Source: Flammulina velutipes
Lineage: Eukaryota > Basidiomycota > Agaricomycetes > Agaricales > Physalacriaceae
Reading direction: 5' to 3'
NCBI GenBank assembly: GCA_011800155.1
Contig: CM022374.1
Coordinates: 1,302,001-1,366,000 of the forward strand
DNA: 64,000 nucleotides
The position numbers and the translations under genes are program-made. The notes beneath the pieces are model-generated. The model did not search any database and was not told the DNA's origin. It saw nothing but the letters and a program-made list of their open reading frames with translations. Position 1 is the first letter of the stretch. Every line of letters starts with the position of its first letter. Positions 38,577 to 49,093 of the stretch are shown piece after piece.

Positions 38577-39883
38577 TCAAGCAGACTGATTTCGGCGAGA
38601 CCATCCAAAGCTCAGTGCCCCAATGACTCCAACGACGACCAGAGCAGTACCAGCCCCGATGATGCCAGGAAGGTAGACGTACCACGCTCCGTCTATGTCA
38701 TTAACCTTCGAAGCATCATTCAACAACGCCTTTTCGTCCCTTCTACGTCTACGCCTCAAGGCATCAATATTGGGCACAGCTGCCTCAACCTGAAGCTCAA
38801 TACACGGCATTTCGAGCTCGTCCCCAAGGTGAGGATTGTTTGGTGGGAGGACTGGAATGTCCAAATCTGGCGCAATCTCTCGAGCACGGTCGAAGTACTG
38901 GCCGGCTGCCTCTCGGTCTCGTTTCCACAACGCGCTGCCGCCTTCCGTTAGCTGGGAGGTGGCTGGGATGCGAATGGAGGAGAGGCTAGAATACGAGGAG
39001 GAAAGAAGCGTGGAAGCTGCCCCGTCGAGATGTAGCATTCCAGCTTCTAGATACAGCTGGGCCAGGCCCCTCTTGCCGCCTATGCATTGGACGTAGTATC
39101 GGGTGGTTCCACGGTCAGCAGGTTTCTTGTTGGAGAAGTCTTTGGCATCGTGCTTAAGGGTGTGAGGAAGATAGTGCGAGACGAGCTTCATCGTCGCAGC
39201 AGGAGCATGGGACAGGTGCCAAGCACGCCTACAGTTCAGAGTCTAGTCAATATCGGGCATTGGCATGCACATGTTACTCACATGAAAAATTCAAATGCCT
39301 CTTCCTTGTCCTTGAGAACGTCAAAACGCTCCAAGGCAATAAGGATGAGACTTGTAGAATCCATGTTATACTGGTGTTCGAGCTCCTGGCTGGCGTCGAA
39401 AATAACCGAATTGTAGACGTAAGGTGCCAGGACATCGGGGACTGGACCAACAATCAACGAAGGCCAGATGATAGATTGATCCTTCTCAAGGTGAAGAGTC
39501 ATTAGGCGCCCGACGGGTACCGTGTGGAGGGAGTCCAAGGAAGAATAAGAGGATGCCAGGCTGGGAATATGGCCAAGACCGGGGGACACAGCGCGTGAAG
39601 CGGCGTTAGAAGACCTCTTACTGCGGAAAGTGAAGCCTCTTTCGTCTGCAGAAGAGAGGGAAGGAGATGAAAGTGCCGGAGATGAGGTGGAGAAGTCCTC
39701 CGCGTCGGAAGCGTCGAGAGATGCGGCAAAGCTGCTCGATATTTCTGGGTCGGACACAAATGCATAGGAAGAGTGGGTTGAAGCTGAAGATGTCGAAGAT
39801 GTCGTACGCTCTCTGGGCGACCGCATGGAAGGATGCGGCTCAAGCTGCCACACTGAATTCGTCACGTCGACATTCCCATACAA
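38577..39883 (-). CDS. Tail-anchored protein of unknown function
   Basis: Two exons can be seen (39282-39883 and 38577-39228), joined in phase, giving about 417 residues. The codon at 39883 is TTG, so the true start probably lies in a further upstream exon near 40050 (ATG TCG GTG CGT). The N-terminal third is Ser-rich and disordered. A conserved-looking core follows (VGRLMTLHLEKDQSIIWPSL, LAPYVYNSVIFDASQELEHQ, MDSTSLILIALERFDVLKDK). A basic stretch RRRRRRDE precedes a single C-terminal membrane helix (YLPGIIGAGTALVVVGVIGA) and a short positive tail. The helical middle could be TPR-like. I do not recognise the family. Confidence 0.7.
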
Positions 39884-40604
39884 ACGGCCCTACAGATGGT
39901 GTGAGTCCAGCGCTGAAAATAGTGAAATGGGCCGACTTTGATTATGGGCGGCTGTCCGCGAACTCCAGCTATGAGATAGTTGCGCTCGATGATAACCTAG
40001 CGTCAATGAGTATTTACAGCAATGCGGGTATAGCTGCCGTGTAACGCACCGACATGTCCTCCTCTACAGTACCATAGGGCACCATAAGCAGTACAGTGGC
40101 CTAGCGTAGCGGTGAGTACGAGCACGCTTTTGACAGTGGAGCTGGCGATTACTTGGTCGTGAGACTGGGCGCTTGTCAGAACAAAGCATTGCAGTAAATG
40201 CTAGGGATCGCACCTGATGCCATGAATACGAATAGTAGCGTGCATCGTTAGGTCTTTCCATGAAGGTCGTCAGTCGTAAGTAAAGGAGAAAAGGAAGAAA
40301 GAGATGAGGGTAAGAGGCAAGTCGGAGAGTGGCGTAACACCACGGCCGAGATACACGTGACTCAGTTACGCTCCCGCAGCCCGATTACAAGAAAACAGTA
40401 TATTCGATGCCTACAAACGCTACTGATCATGATACAGAGCACCGTCACAAAAAGCCACGAAACACGCAAAATACATAATAGATAATCGATACATGACAAC
40501 AGGGACACGCGGAAAACGCGAGGCAATTGAAAGCTAAAGGCACAATGTCAAATGTCAGAAAACCTGAAATTGAATGAATCGTTATCAACAGCTCACCGAT
40601 AGAA
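39884..40604. other. Intergenic, no supported gene
   Basis: About 720 nt. It may contain the first exon of the tail-anchored protein gene on the minus strand. Otherwise nothing was seen. Confidence 0.35.
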
Positions 40605-41907
40605 TCAAGAAGCGGTAGACCGGCTAACGTTTGAGCAGGGAAGAAGGGAGAGCGAGCTCGACGTCCTAGAGACGTTCTTGAGTTTTTGAACGACCTTCTT
40701 CATTAAGCGCCTAGGCGGAGGGAACTGTGCAGTGTTTGAGGGAGCCCTGTGTCGATTACTAGGTGTGGGCTCAACCGAAACACGGGGAATGACATTCTCC
40801 ACACAGAATTGACGGGCTCGCAGCCTCACCGGCACCCCCCGACCGAATCCTTCAGTTGCTGGTAAACTCTCTTTACCGCACAGGTATCCAGCAACAACGA
40901 GAACTTGATCAGCTGCCAGCGCCAGCTCTCCATCCGTCAAGAAAAAGGTCGTCACAGAGGTGATGTCGTCTCGCAGCTGAGGGATGGTGATACGAGTAAT
41001 GGGATCCAAGTCAAAGGCTCGTTTAGCGACACCGATAGCAGGTAGAGACATTGGAAGTGAACTTTGGAAATATTCCGGATCGTGGACAGCCTTGTAGAAC
41101 GATGGGTCTTTCGGGTTGGCCATTCGCCAAGGGCAACGGCCGGTTATCATGTTGACGAGGACGACGCCAAGGGACCAGATGTCGCTTTCTTGCGTTCCAT
41201 AGCTTGGTTCAACGTGCTTGAGAGACCCCATGCATTCTGACACTCATTAGAACGCGAAGAATGTAGAAAGAAGGTGCGCACCAGGACTCTTGTAAAACAG
41301 ACTACCACAACCAAAGTCCTTGCATCTCGCGACCGTCGTAGCCAATCCAAAGTCTGCCAGATAGACGCGAGTGCCATCGTCCGAGCACAGAATATTGTCC
41401 GGTTTGATATCCCTATGAACAAAACTGAATAAGGAATCGCGCTAGTCCAATCTACTGTCCGCACCTATGATACACGCCCATCTGGTGGCAGAACTCTACC
41501 GCGTCCAAAATCTGCAAAAAGGCGTCCCTCAAGAGCGCGTCGTTCCCGTAGAACAGTCGTTTGTGGACAATCGCAGAGTGTAGATCACCTCCAGGGCAGA
41601 TATCGAGGATAACATGAACGTAGAGACCCTTTTCGATAACGTCGTAGAAGGTAACGATGTTGGGGTGTCGTGCGACGCGGGCGTGAAGGGCGAATTCGCG
41701 TTTTTGGTGCAAGTCGCGGCGTGTTCCCGGGTCATGCTTGCTCATGCATTTGACAGCGTAAAACGTAGAGTCGCTCTTGGGCGATGTCGTATCTCGCGCT
41801 TTGTAGACCTTTCCATAGGCGCCAGCACCGATGAGTTCGAGTAGATGTAGCCGACGATTGGCGATGTAGCGTCCAACAAAGTCAGGTAGGTCGTCCTTGC
41901 AAGGCAT
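40605..41907 (-). CDS. Ran1/Pat1-like serine/threonine protein kinase
   Basis: Three in-phase exons (41465-41907, 41282-41412, 40605-41236) give 401 residues. Complete kinase signatures are [14 protein letters not shown] (P loop), YAVKCMSK (catalytic Lys), [12 protein letters not shown] (catalytic loop), LADFGLATT (metal-binding loop), SLFYKSPECM (P+1 loop) and [15 protein letters not shown]. The short P-loop-to-Lys spacing with FYAVKCMSK, and the CKDFGCGS after the DFG, resemble fungal Ran1/Pat1 and Ksp1-type kinases, which hold back mating and meiosis when nutrients are present. The C-terminal 90 residues are basic and Ser-rich. Confidence 0.85.
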
Positions 41908-42112
41908 AGTGAATGTGTAGAAATGTGTAGAAAGGACGGCGGAAATAGAAAGACTCGCAGAGTCAAGAATAGAAGAATGAAGATAGTGATGGTAGAAGGT
42001 GAAGGTGAAGAGCAGGCAACTTCCGAGTAGATTTTGGAGGGAGCGTTTTAAAATTAGATATGTAAATCTAGACTACAGATTCGTAAGAACTTTCAGCAGA
42101 TAAGGGATCCAA

Positions 42113-43553
42113 TTATCGAGTCCTGTCCAATAAGTCTGTCAACAAATTCGTATACACATCCGACTGCTCAAAGAAGCTGATAAGGCCTTCTTGACTCCTG
42201 CGCAGCTGTTGAGCCCGATATCTGGCTGCTATAATCTCAAACACAATATCTGTTGAGCTGCTCATAACTTAGTAGTTGAATAGATCTCGAGGGCCAAAGG
42301 TTTGCACACACCAGCGAAATCTGTCCGCAAGCTTCACGATTGAGGGCATCTCCATGATTTCCATGAGATCTTTGTCGGCCACACAATGCTTCCAGCGCTG
42401 CCCAACAAAGATTGAACATTTAATTACCGCATTACTATTGAATTCGAGCGTCCATGAATTGGACGTCCAGGGAGTCGTTGGCATGGACTCAGAAAGTTCC
42501 AAAGGAGGCAACGCTACCGTCATGCACTTTGAGTCCCCAACCCAGCGACGACCACAACCGAACTCAAATTCATCGGGATGAGTGATTTCGTTCATAGTCA
42601 GTCCAGATTCCGAATCGAGTAAATACCATCCTCGCTGGCGATATTTTTCGCGTGCTGCGTCCTGATTGTGGCCTGAGCAGGTAATGATGAGACCCCGTTT
42701 TTCCTTCAATGTCGCCTTGGGATACAGTGAGTATGCGTGGGAATGTGTGATGAAGTTCATAGGGACAGCTGGGGATCATAAGCTAACAAGAAGAATGGAT
42801 GTAGTGAGAGTGTAACGTACTAGAATGGAACGAAAGAATGAGCTGGAGCACAGGCCCTCTTGAAGCGATGATCTGCACAACCTTACCGCCACGCTGGAAG
42901 GTGAACACATCGGCAATACCAAAGAGCTCATAGTCCGGTCTGCGGATAGAATGGAAACGTCTCCGTCTGCTGCGCGAATTTATGGATGGATCATGGGAAT
43001 AGTACGCGTCTTCGAAGCTGGATTCGGAGGCCACAAGAGCCATGTCGGGCGTAAAGATCGTAGGTTCCGAGTCACCTTGGTTTTCTTCGGTTTCCTTTGA
43101 GATGAGGTGGTAAGCAATACGCTCCAGAAAACAGCCAAGACGCAAGGCGTGGCTATGTTCGACATATATGTCCAGGTCGGAGTCCTCGATGAATATGCGT
43201 TGAAAGAATTGAATAGCGCTGGATCCAGAGATGACGACTCCTAGTTCGGCCTGCAGCACGCGTAGTTCTTCGGCTTCTCTGCGGTTGAAGAATCGTAGGA
43301 GGAGCCGCCATAACGCGTTTCCAAAGTACCTCTGGCTAGCGTTGTACCAAATTTTGGATGCATGAGACGCGGCAATAATGTCCAGGGGTGAAAGACAGTC
43401 AAAGACGCGGAAATAGAGTTCTAACGCGCTGTTTTCGTTCTCGTTGTAGCGAACGGAAAGGAGAAGTATGAGGATGACGCACAAATTGGAAGGTGGCATC
43501 GTCCTAGGTATTTCCTCTCCCCAATTGAATATGACTGCCATGTCTAGTGGCAT
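42113..43553 (-). CDS. F-box-like / nucleotidyltransferase-like protein, copy A
   Basis: Four in-phase exons (43483-43553, 42821-43428, 42312-42768, 42113-42257) give 426 residues. After the first exon comes an F-box-like helix pair (ALELYFRVFDCLSPLDIIAA then SHASKIWY). Next is ISGSSAIQFFQR..FIEDSDLDIYVEH, which fits the nucleotidyltransferase pattern Gly-Ser then Asp-x-Asp about 13 residues later. A second half (NFITHSHAYSLYPKATLKEK, RWVGDSKCMTVALPPLE) follows. The last exon ends with a helical tail (STDIVFEIIAARYRAQQ). It is a tandem paralogue of the gene at 43850-45283 with the same exon plan. Function unknown. Whether it is a catalytic or inactive NTase fold is inference. Confidence 0.75.
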
Positions 43554-43849
43554 TTTGAAAGGTGAAAGAGACTAGAAAACGTTTCAAAACGTCGTCGTCG
43601 GTATTTGCCTGGGCATGGCGTTTGAGATATCAGTGCCTTTCTGGAACCTGTAACTCACAAACAACTGAAGAAGGCCCACACTCGCACTGTCGCGGTCGAC
43701 TGTTAAGATTAATTTACCGCACCGAGATGCCGAAATATGGCAAATATGGCACGTGTCCGCGTTTGCCTCCGCGCCTCAGCAAAGAGTCAGCATCTTCGAA
43801 GCCATATCCGTCTCTCTATATGTAAGTTTAAAAAAGTGATTGAAATAAG

Positions 43850-45283
43850 TTAGATTTGTACACGGTCAAATAAATCTGTCAACAGAACGGCGGACATGGA
43901 CGATTGCTCAAAGAAGCTTATAAGGCCTTTCTGGGTTATAGAACGTTGTTGAGCTTTATACTTGGCTGCAACAACTTCAAACACGATGTCTGTTGAGCTG
44001 CTCATACTGATATCAGTACTTGAATATTAACAGGTTGGACATTACTCACCAGTGAAACCTCCTTGTAAGCTTAGCGATTGTCGGTATCTCCATAATGTTC
44101 ACAAGGTCGTCGTCAGCAACACAGTATTTCCAGTGATCCCCGACAAAGACAGAGCAATCGATGATCGCGCCGGTGTACTTGCTGAAATCGAGTGACCATG
44201 AATTAGAAACCCAGGAAGTCGTTGATAAAGGAAGATCCTTGACAGGAGGCAACGCAACCGTCATGCACTTCGAATCCCCAACCCAACGACGGCCAGGAGC
44301 GAACTCGAACTTGGCGGGATGTGTCGCTTCGTGAATAGATATGTCCGAGTTCGTTCCTTCGAGCAATGTCCATCCTCGTTGGCGGTACTTCTCACGCGCC
44401 GCCTCTTGATTAGCGCCCCGACAGCTAATATTGAGGCCTCGCTTCTCCTTGAAGGTAGCCTTGGGATACAACGCGTAGGCGTGAGAATGTGTGATGATGT
44501 TCATAGGAACGGCTGAGAGTGGCAATCACCATGAGCACGGGAAAGGAGATAATTAGAAGCTGGACGTACTCGAGTGAAATGAAAGAATCAGCTGAAGAAC
44601 AGGCCCCTTCGTCGTGATGATCTGTACAATCTTCTCGCCACGCTGGAAGTTGAAGACTGCTGCAATGACTACAGAAGTGTAGTCCACAGATCGACCATGG
44701 AAATCGAAGTCTTGGGGTCCATGGCCCGTGTCCTGTAGTAATTCAAGAGAAAGAGAATACAAGTCCTCGAAGCTGGGTGGTGTCGCAGGATTGTTGTTCT
44801 GCAAGCCTTCCCCCAGTGGTATTTCCTTAGGGATGGGACGATAACCAATGCGTTGCAAGAAACATCCCAGACGGAGGACATGGTTGTGTTCGACGTAAAT
44901 GTCCAGGTCGGAGTCGGAGATGAAGAAGCGCTGGAAGAATTGGATCGCGCTGGATCCAGATATAACTGCACCTAGTCCCGCCTGCAACAAGCGTAGCTCA
45001 TCCGCCTCTTCGCGGTCAAAATAGCGCAAGAGAAGGAGCCACAATGTGTTTGCAAAGTACTGTTGGCTCGCTGTATACCAGACCTTTGACGTTTGGGACG
45101 CAGCGACAACATCAATAGGCGAAAGATGATCGAAGACGCGAAAATATAATTCCATCGCGCTGCACTGCTTTAGCGAGTGGAAAGGAGAAGAATGGGTGGT
45201 GTGATAGCTCACAAACTGGCTGGTGGTGGCATCTTCTTTGATGGTTTCCAATCAAAGTCGAAGAGATATTCTTCGTGCAACAT
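43850..45283 (-). CDS. F-box-like / nucleotidyltransferase-like protein, copy B
   Basis: Four in-phase exons (45213-45283, 44570-45159, 44050-44512, 43850-43997) give 423 residues. Its first exon is exactly 71 nt, as in copy A, and reads MLHEEYLFDFDWKPSKKMPP. Shared blocks are MELYFRVFDHLSPIDVVAAS, ISGSSAIQFFQRFFISDSDLD, RGPVLQ/KGPVLQLILSFHS, REKYRQRGW and RWVGDSKCMTVALPP, with the last exon STDIVFEVVAAKYKAQQ. The Gly-Ser and Asp-x-Asp pair is conserved in both copies although flanking residues differ, which suggests selection on that site. The start codon is only 12 bp from the left target-site duplicate of the MULE transposon and 21 bp from the element itself. Confidence 0.75.
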
Positions 45284-45295
45284 TTTAAGATGATG

Positions 45296-45304
45296 GTCGA
45301 GAGA
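45296..45304 (+). repeat. Left target-site duplication of the MULE
   Basis: GTCGAGAGA, identical to 55234-55242. It lies 12 bp from the ATG of the minus-strand F-box/NTase-like gene copy B. Confidence 0.85.
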
Positions 45305-45390
45305 TAGTCTCGTGACCATCCCGTATAATGTGGCAAGCTGACGATATACGGTCTGGTGTTTCTCGTCGAAAAACTGGCTGGGTCAATTTT
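45305..45390 (+). repeat. Left terminal inverted repeat, outer part
   Basis: It matches the reverse complement of 55148-55233. Identity is perfect over the inner 30 bases (45361-45390) and partial but clear over the outer 56. The inner continuation of the repeat reappears at 45685-45709 after an inserted segment. Confidence 0.85.
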
Positions 45391-45676
45391 ATTTCCTTAT
45401 AAGACTACGATCGGTACCTGCATCACTAAAGAAGCTGATGGGTGCTTGCATAATCCGAGCGTGTCTTCATTATTTGAGATGGATACGCCACCGTATGGAG
45501 AATCTTTCATCCAATTCAGTGGATACGATATAACTTGATGGAATTCCCAAAAATAAAGCGAGTTTTTCAGGTATACCATGACAAAACGCGAGGACGTGCT
45601 TGAACCACGCGAGCAAGTATCAGCTTCTTTATTGATGCAGGTACCGATCGTAGTCTTATAAGGAAATAAAATTGAC
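45382..45676. repeat. 295-bp inverted-repeat structure splitting the left TIR
   Basis: The arms 45382-45439 and 45619-45676 are reverse complements at 57 of 58 positions (only C versus A at one site), with a 179-bp spacer. It has the form of a MITE or of a fold-back duplication. It sits exactly where the left terminal repeat of the MULE is interrupted. The right terminal repeat lacks it. Confidence 0.85.
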
Positions 45677-45684
45677 GAGTCGCT

Positions 45685-45709
45685 ACTAAACTATTCTTTC
45701 GCGTGCCTG
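45685..45709 (+). repeat. Left terminal inverted repeat, inner part
   Basis: 25 bases identical to the reverse complement of 55115-55139. They continue the terminal repeat beyond the inserted inverted-repeat structure. Confidence 0.8.
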
Positions 45710-46007
45710 AGCGGAAGCGTGAACACATGCGTGATGACCGGTTCCCATCGGATCGGGGCGCGAGCCCGACCTCGAGTGCCGCCTGATGGCCAAAACAGGC
45801 ATTGAGCGCGGTCACCTGTGTGACATGATATTAAAATATAGTCATTACGTTTTCTCACTTTATGTTTTCTCTTCCGCCACCGTTCCGCTCTCAAGCTCTG
45901 CGGCGTCAACTTCTCCGCCTGAATGCTTACATGGATGTCGATGCCGTCGGGCTCAGCGCCTTGTAGGAAGGATATATGCCACGAAAAATACTAAGTTCGT
46001 TCCCAAC

Positions 46008-47715
46008 ATGTCTCACCGCTATTTTCCATATGCTGCTCGAGGCCGCCGCACCGAATCTCGTGCTGTCGTTCCTCACAACAGGACGTATGTCACCCCAAGT
46101 GTTCTTCTCTCAGGCAGTCCACAACGTCAATTGCTTCTCAACGCGAAAGAGCCACGATCGTCTATTACTGAGGAGCTCGCAAAGCAACTGTCCCTCGGAA
46201 ATCTCCAAGGCAATATGTATGAGTACGATGTCGGTACGGGGGGGTTGAAGGCATGGTCCAGGTACGTCTATCTTTACTTCATTTCATAGCTATCTAATCC
46301 TACTTCAGACCTCACTGGCAGTCTCAAAATGGCACAATGACCCAGATGGGCGCAGGTTCAATGCGACAGCTGGCAGTCCACGAGCGCCCTCTCTGTATCC
46401 ATCGGGGGAACCCAGTTCTCACCGACATTGAGTGCCGAATGGAGCTTCACTGTCGTGTCCCAGTACGGGAGCTAGGAGGCCAGATTCACGACATCTTTCA
46501 ATGTCCTATCACTCACTCTCCGAGGTATTTCAGTAAGTCACTCTCTCCTTGTTTGAATTCGACTAAGCGTCATATACAGTGATCATTCCTCTTGTTCGCC
46601 CGCGTGTCATAGCTACCAGCTACCAGGATATAGAAGACCAACTGCGTATGTACTCTCATCCCATCCTTGAAATCTATTCTCACTAAGCATGCCATATAGT
46701 TCAGTACGGTGAAGACGAGATGATGGAACGTTCAAGTAAGTTGTTTTGCATCCCTTTCCAAAAAAATTCTCAATTCTGACACGGTTGTCAGTAGACGAAG
46801 AGGATATGAGGACGTATCTTGAACGCTCGCTGAAACCTTTTGGAAATCCCCGCGTCATCTCCAAAGGAGAATTCAAGACCAGTCTGCCGGGCGCCTTACA
46901 GCACACATGCTTCATCCCAGACACGGCGGCATATGCTCGCGCTAGCGTCGACCAAGTATTGATAGCTCCGCTGAAGAAAATTATCGAAGATAGGAAGTTT
47001 CGTGCGTAACATCTCTCTTCGATATCTACTACGTTATCTAACATGTCATGTATAGACGTCGATATCGAACATCTCGAGTTCTTTACGCCTCCCCATAATC
47101 CGATCATGGAGCCCTACAACGTCAAGGAGTGGCCAACTTGTACGGATATTGTATGGGAACATCAAGACTTCTTGGACTCTGGAGTTGGTCTCGCTATCAG
47201 AGATCTTAATTCGACATTGGGTCTCCCAAGGGGCGATGTCATCACCTTGCTAAAGGAAAACCGCATCTGTAGCACGTGCAAGTGCTACTTCTCCTTCAAT
47301 GGGTATCATGCTCATCTCGACGGTCATCGCTTCTGCTTGAACTGGCCCATCCCCCTTGCAGGTATGTCTTGACTTTCTATTTCAAAGGTTATGATTCTCA
47401 TTGTTTTTAGTTCCTGTCGCGCGCCTAGTAAACGAAGACGACGCTGCTCGATTCACGTACCGGACATTTCCGAATAACCAAGCACGCCGTGACTTGAAGT
47501 TCACAGAGGCGCTCGACCATCCAGTTGGTCTGGCGATGCTGGCGTGGAATAGTCGTGTAGGAATTCCTGGAGATGTCTGGCATGTTGTATTCAGTGCATT
47601 GGTTTTCTGCGCGGCGTGCAACCTTGTTCGCACTGTGCATTGCGATCGGGAGCATATCAATGGGACTACCAAAAACTGTGGTGATTTGGGTGGGGCTCCT
47701 GGTACGGTTGCGTAG
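46008..47715 (+). CDS. MULE cargo: Cys/His-rich protein 1
   Basis: A multi-exon gene starting MSHRYFPYAARGRRTESRAV. The first exons join in phase across introns near 46085 and 46260. Its last two exons are clearly homologous to the next cargo gene. They share NSTLGLPRG, a zinc-binding-like block CSTCKCYFSFNGYHAHLDGH (two Cys pairs then His-x-x-x-x-x-His and a further Cys), and a C-terminal block LAWNSRVGIPGDVWHV followed by FCAACNLVR and HCDREHI. The middle part (LVRPRVIATSYQDIEDQL, DEEDMRTYLERSLKPFGNPR) has no family I know. Coded on the strand opposite to the transposase and oxygenase. It could be a DNA-binding partner of the element, but no function is established. Confidence 0.6.
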
Positions 47716-47958
47716 TTTGTAGCATATAGGTAGAATTGAAAATCGCATGAAATTCTTTGAGACATGCTGGGCAAATAGACGGAATGCTACATGGTATTTT
47801 GAAGACGTGTACAAAGCGGCAACACGGCGTTCAGAAACATTAATTCATGTTCCGTGTGCGGGTATCCTGCATTGTGTGGCGTACTTATTAGTTTGCGTCC
47901 GTTCTCGCAGGAGGAAAATTACTATAAATAATTTGAGATTTCGCGCAGTGTTTTCTTC

Positions 47959-49075
47959 ATGGCATCCCTTCGTTACCATCCATACAAGGTGTATCGCTCT
48001 AGTGGACTCCATACTCCACCTCCAAGTAGCTCTCCGCCACCGGACGACCTACAGCTTGACTCGCCAGACGCAGTAGCCGTCTCTGCACTCCTCTCCCTTC
48101 GTGGATCTGTCCAGGCCAACGATGAAGATGACGAGTCTGATGCACGAACGGTGTCTCGTTATCTCCTTCAACCTTTCCCTCCACCCAGACGTCTTCAAAA
48201 AGATGATCACGACAAGTACCGAGGGTACTTCACGAAAGTGATGGCGTTGAAGCGTGCTCATCCTGGTGAGTAGTATTATTTTCTCTTCATCAATATATAC
48301 TAATCATGAATCAGAGTACGAGACAGCCGATGTCGTCCAAAGGGAATTTGCTGATGGAGTGTTTAGAGGTATTTCAATCTTCCTTGCTTTCGTTATTCCC
48401 TGGCTGATGAGTTAAGAAACGCCACACTTGCATCCAGTCTACCAGTCGCCTGTCCATGTTCTCTTTCGGCGTTACGACCTATCTATCAACATGAACGCGC
48501 ATCATTCAGCCAACCAGCAGCTCAAAAACTACGATTCTGATGTTGGACGTGTGATCCGTGCGTTCAATTCGACGTTTGGAATTTGCCGCTACAGTTGGGA
48601 GAAGATTGTCAATAACTCTGTTCGCTGCTCCACATGCTTGTGCTGTTTTTCAGCAGCGGGTTTTTTGGATCATCTTGAAGGTCATCAATGCCAAAATTGG
48701 TATCAGTATAACAGTGGTGCGTGGATTCCTTATATTTTCATTGCTTGTGTTGATATAAATACTACAGTTCCCGACGAGCTCATCTTATCTGCGCAGCGCA
48801 AAGTCAACATAAAAATTCCAGAGGAGCGTTACTTTCCCGCCCTTTACGAAGGTGATGAAGGTTCAATGCAAGTCCGCATCCCGCTTCGGTTTCCTGGACA
48901 CGATTGTCCCATTGAGCCCGCACTTATGGAGTGGAATAGTCGAGTGGGAGTTCCGTTTGATGTTTGGGAGGTGCTCACAGTGGCGCATGTCTACTGTGGC
49001 ATGTGCGGACTGTTTCGTAGCTTAAAGGGTCACGAAGTTCATTTAGAATATCTGCATTCACCTATTACAACGTAA
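47959..49075 (+). CDS. MULE cargo: Cys/His-rich protein 2
   Basis: Four in-phase exons (47959-48265, 48315-48368, 48438-48716, 48768-49075) give 315 residues. A Pro/Ser-rich N terminus is followed by RAFNSTFGICRY, the Cys/His block RCSTCLCCFSAAGFLDHLEGHQC, and a C-terminal block MEWNSRVGVPFDVWEVL followed by YCGMCGLFRSLKGHEVHLEYLH. Each Cys/His block matches that of the preceding gene, so the two are tandem paralogues. The gene converges on the TET/JBP-like gene with 18 nt between stop codons. Confidence 0.65.
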
Positions 49076-49093
49076 CATAGTAGTATGTAGTAG

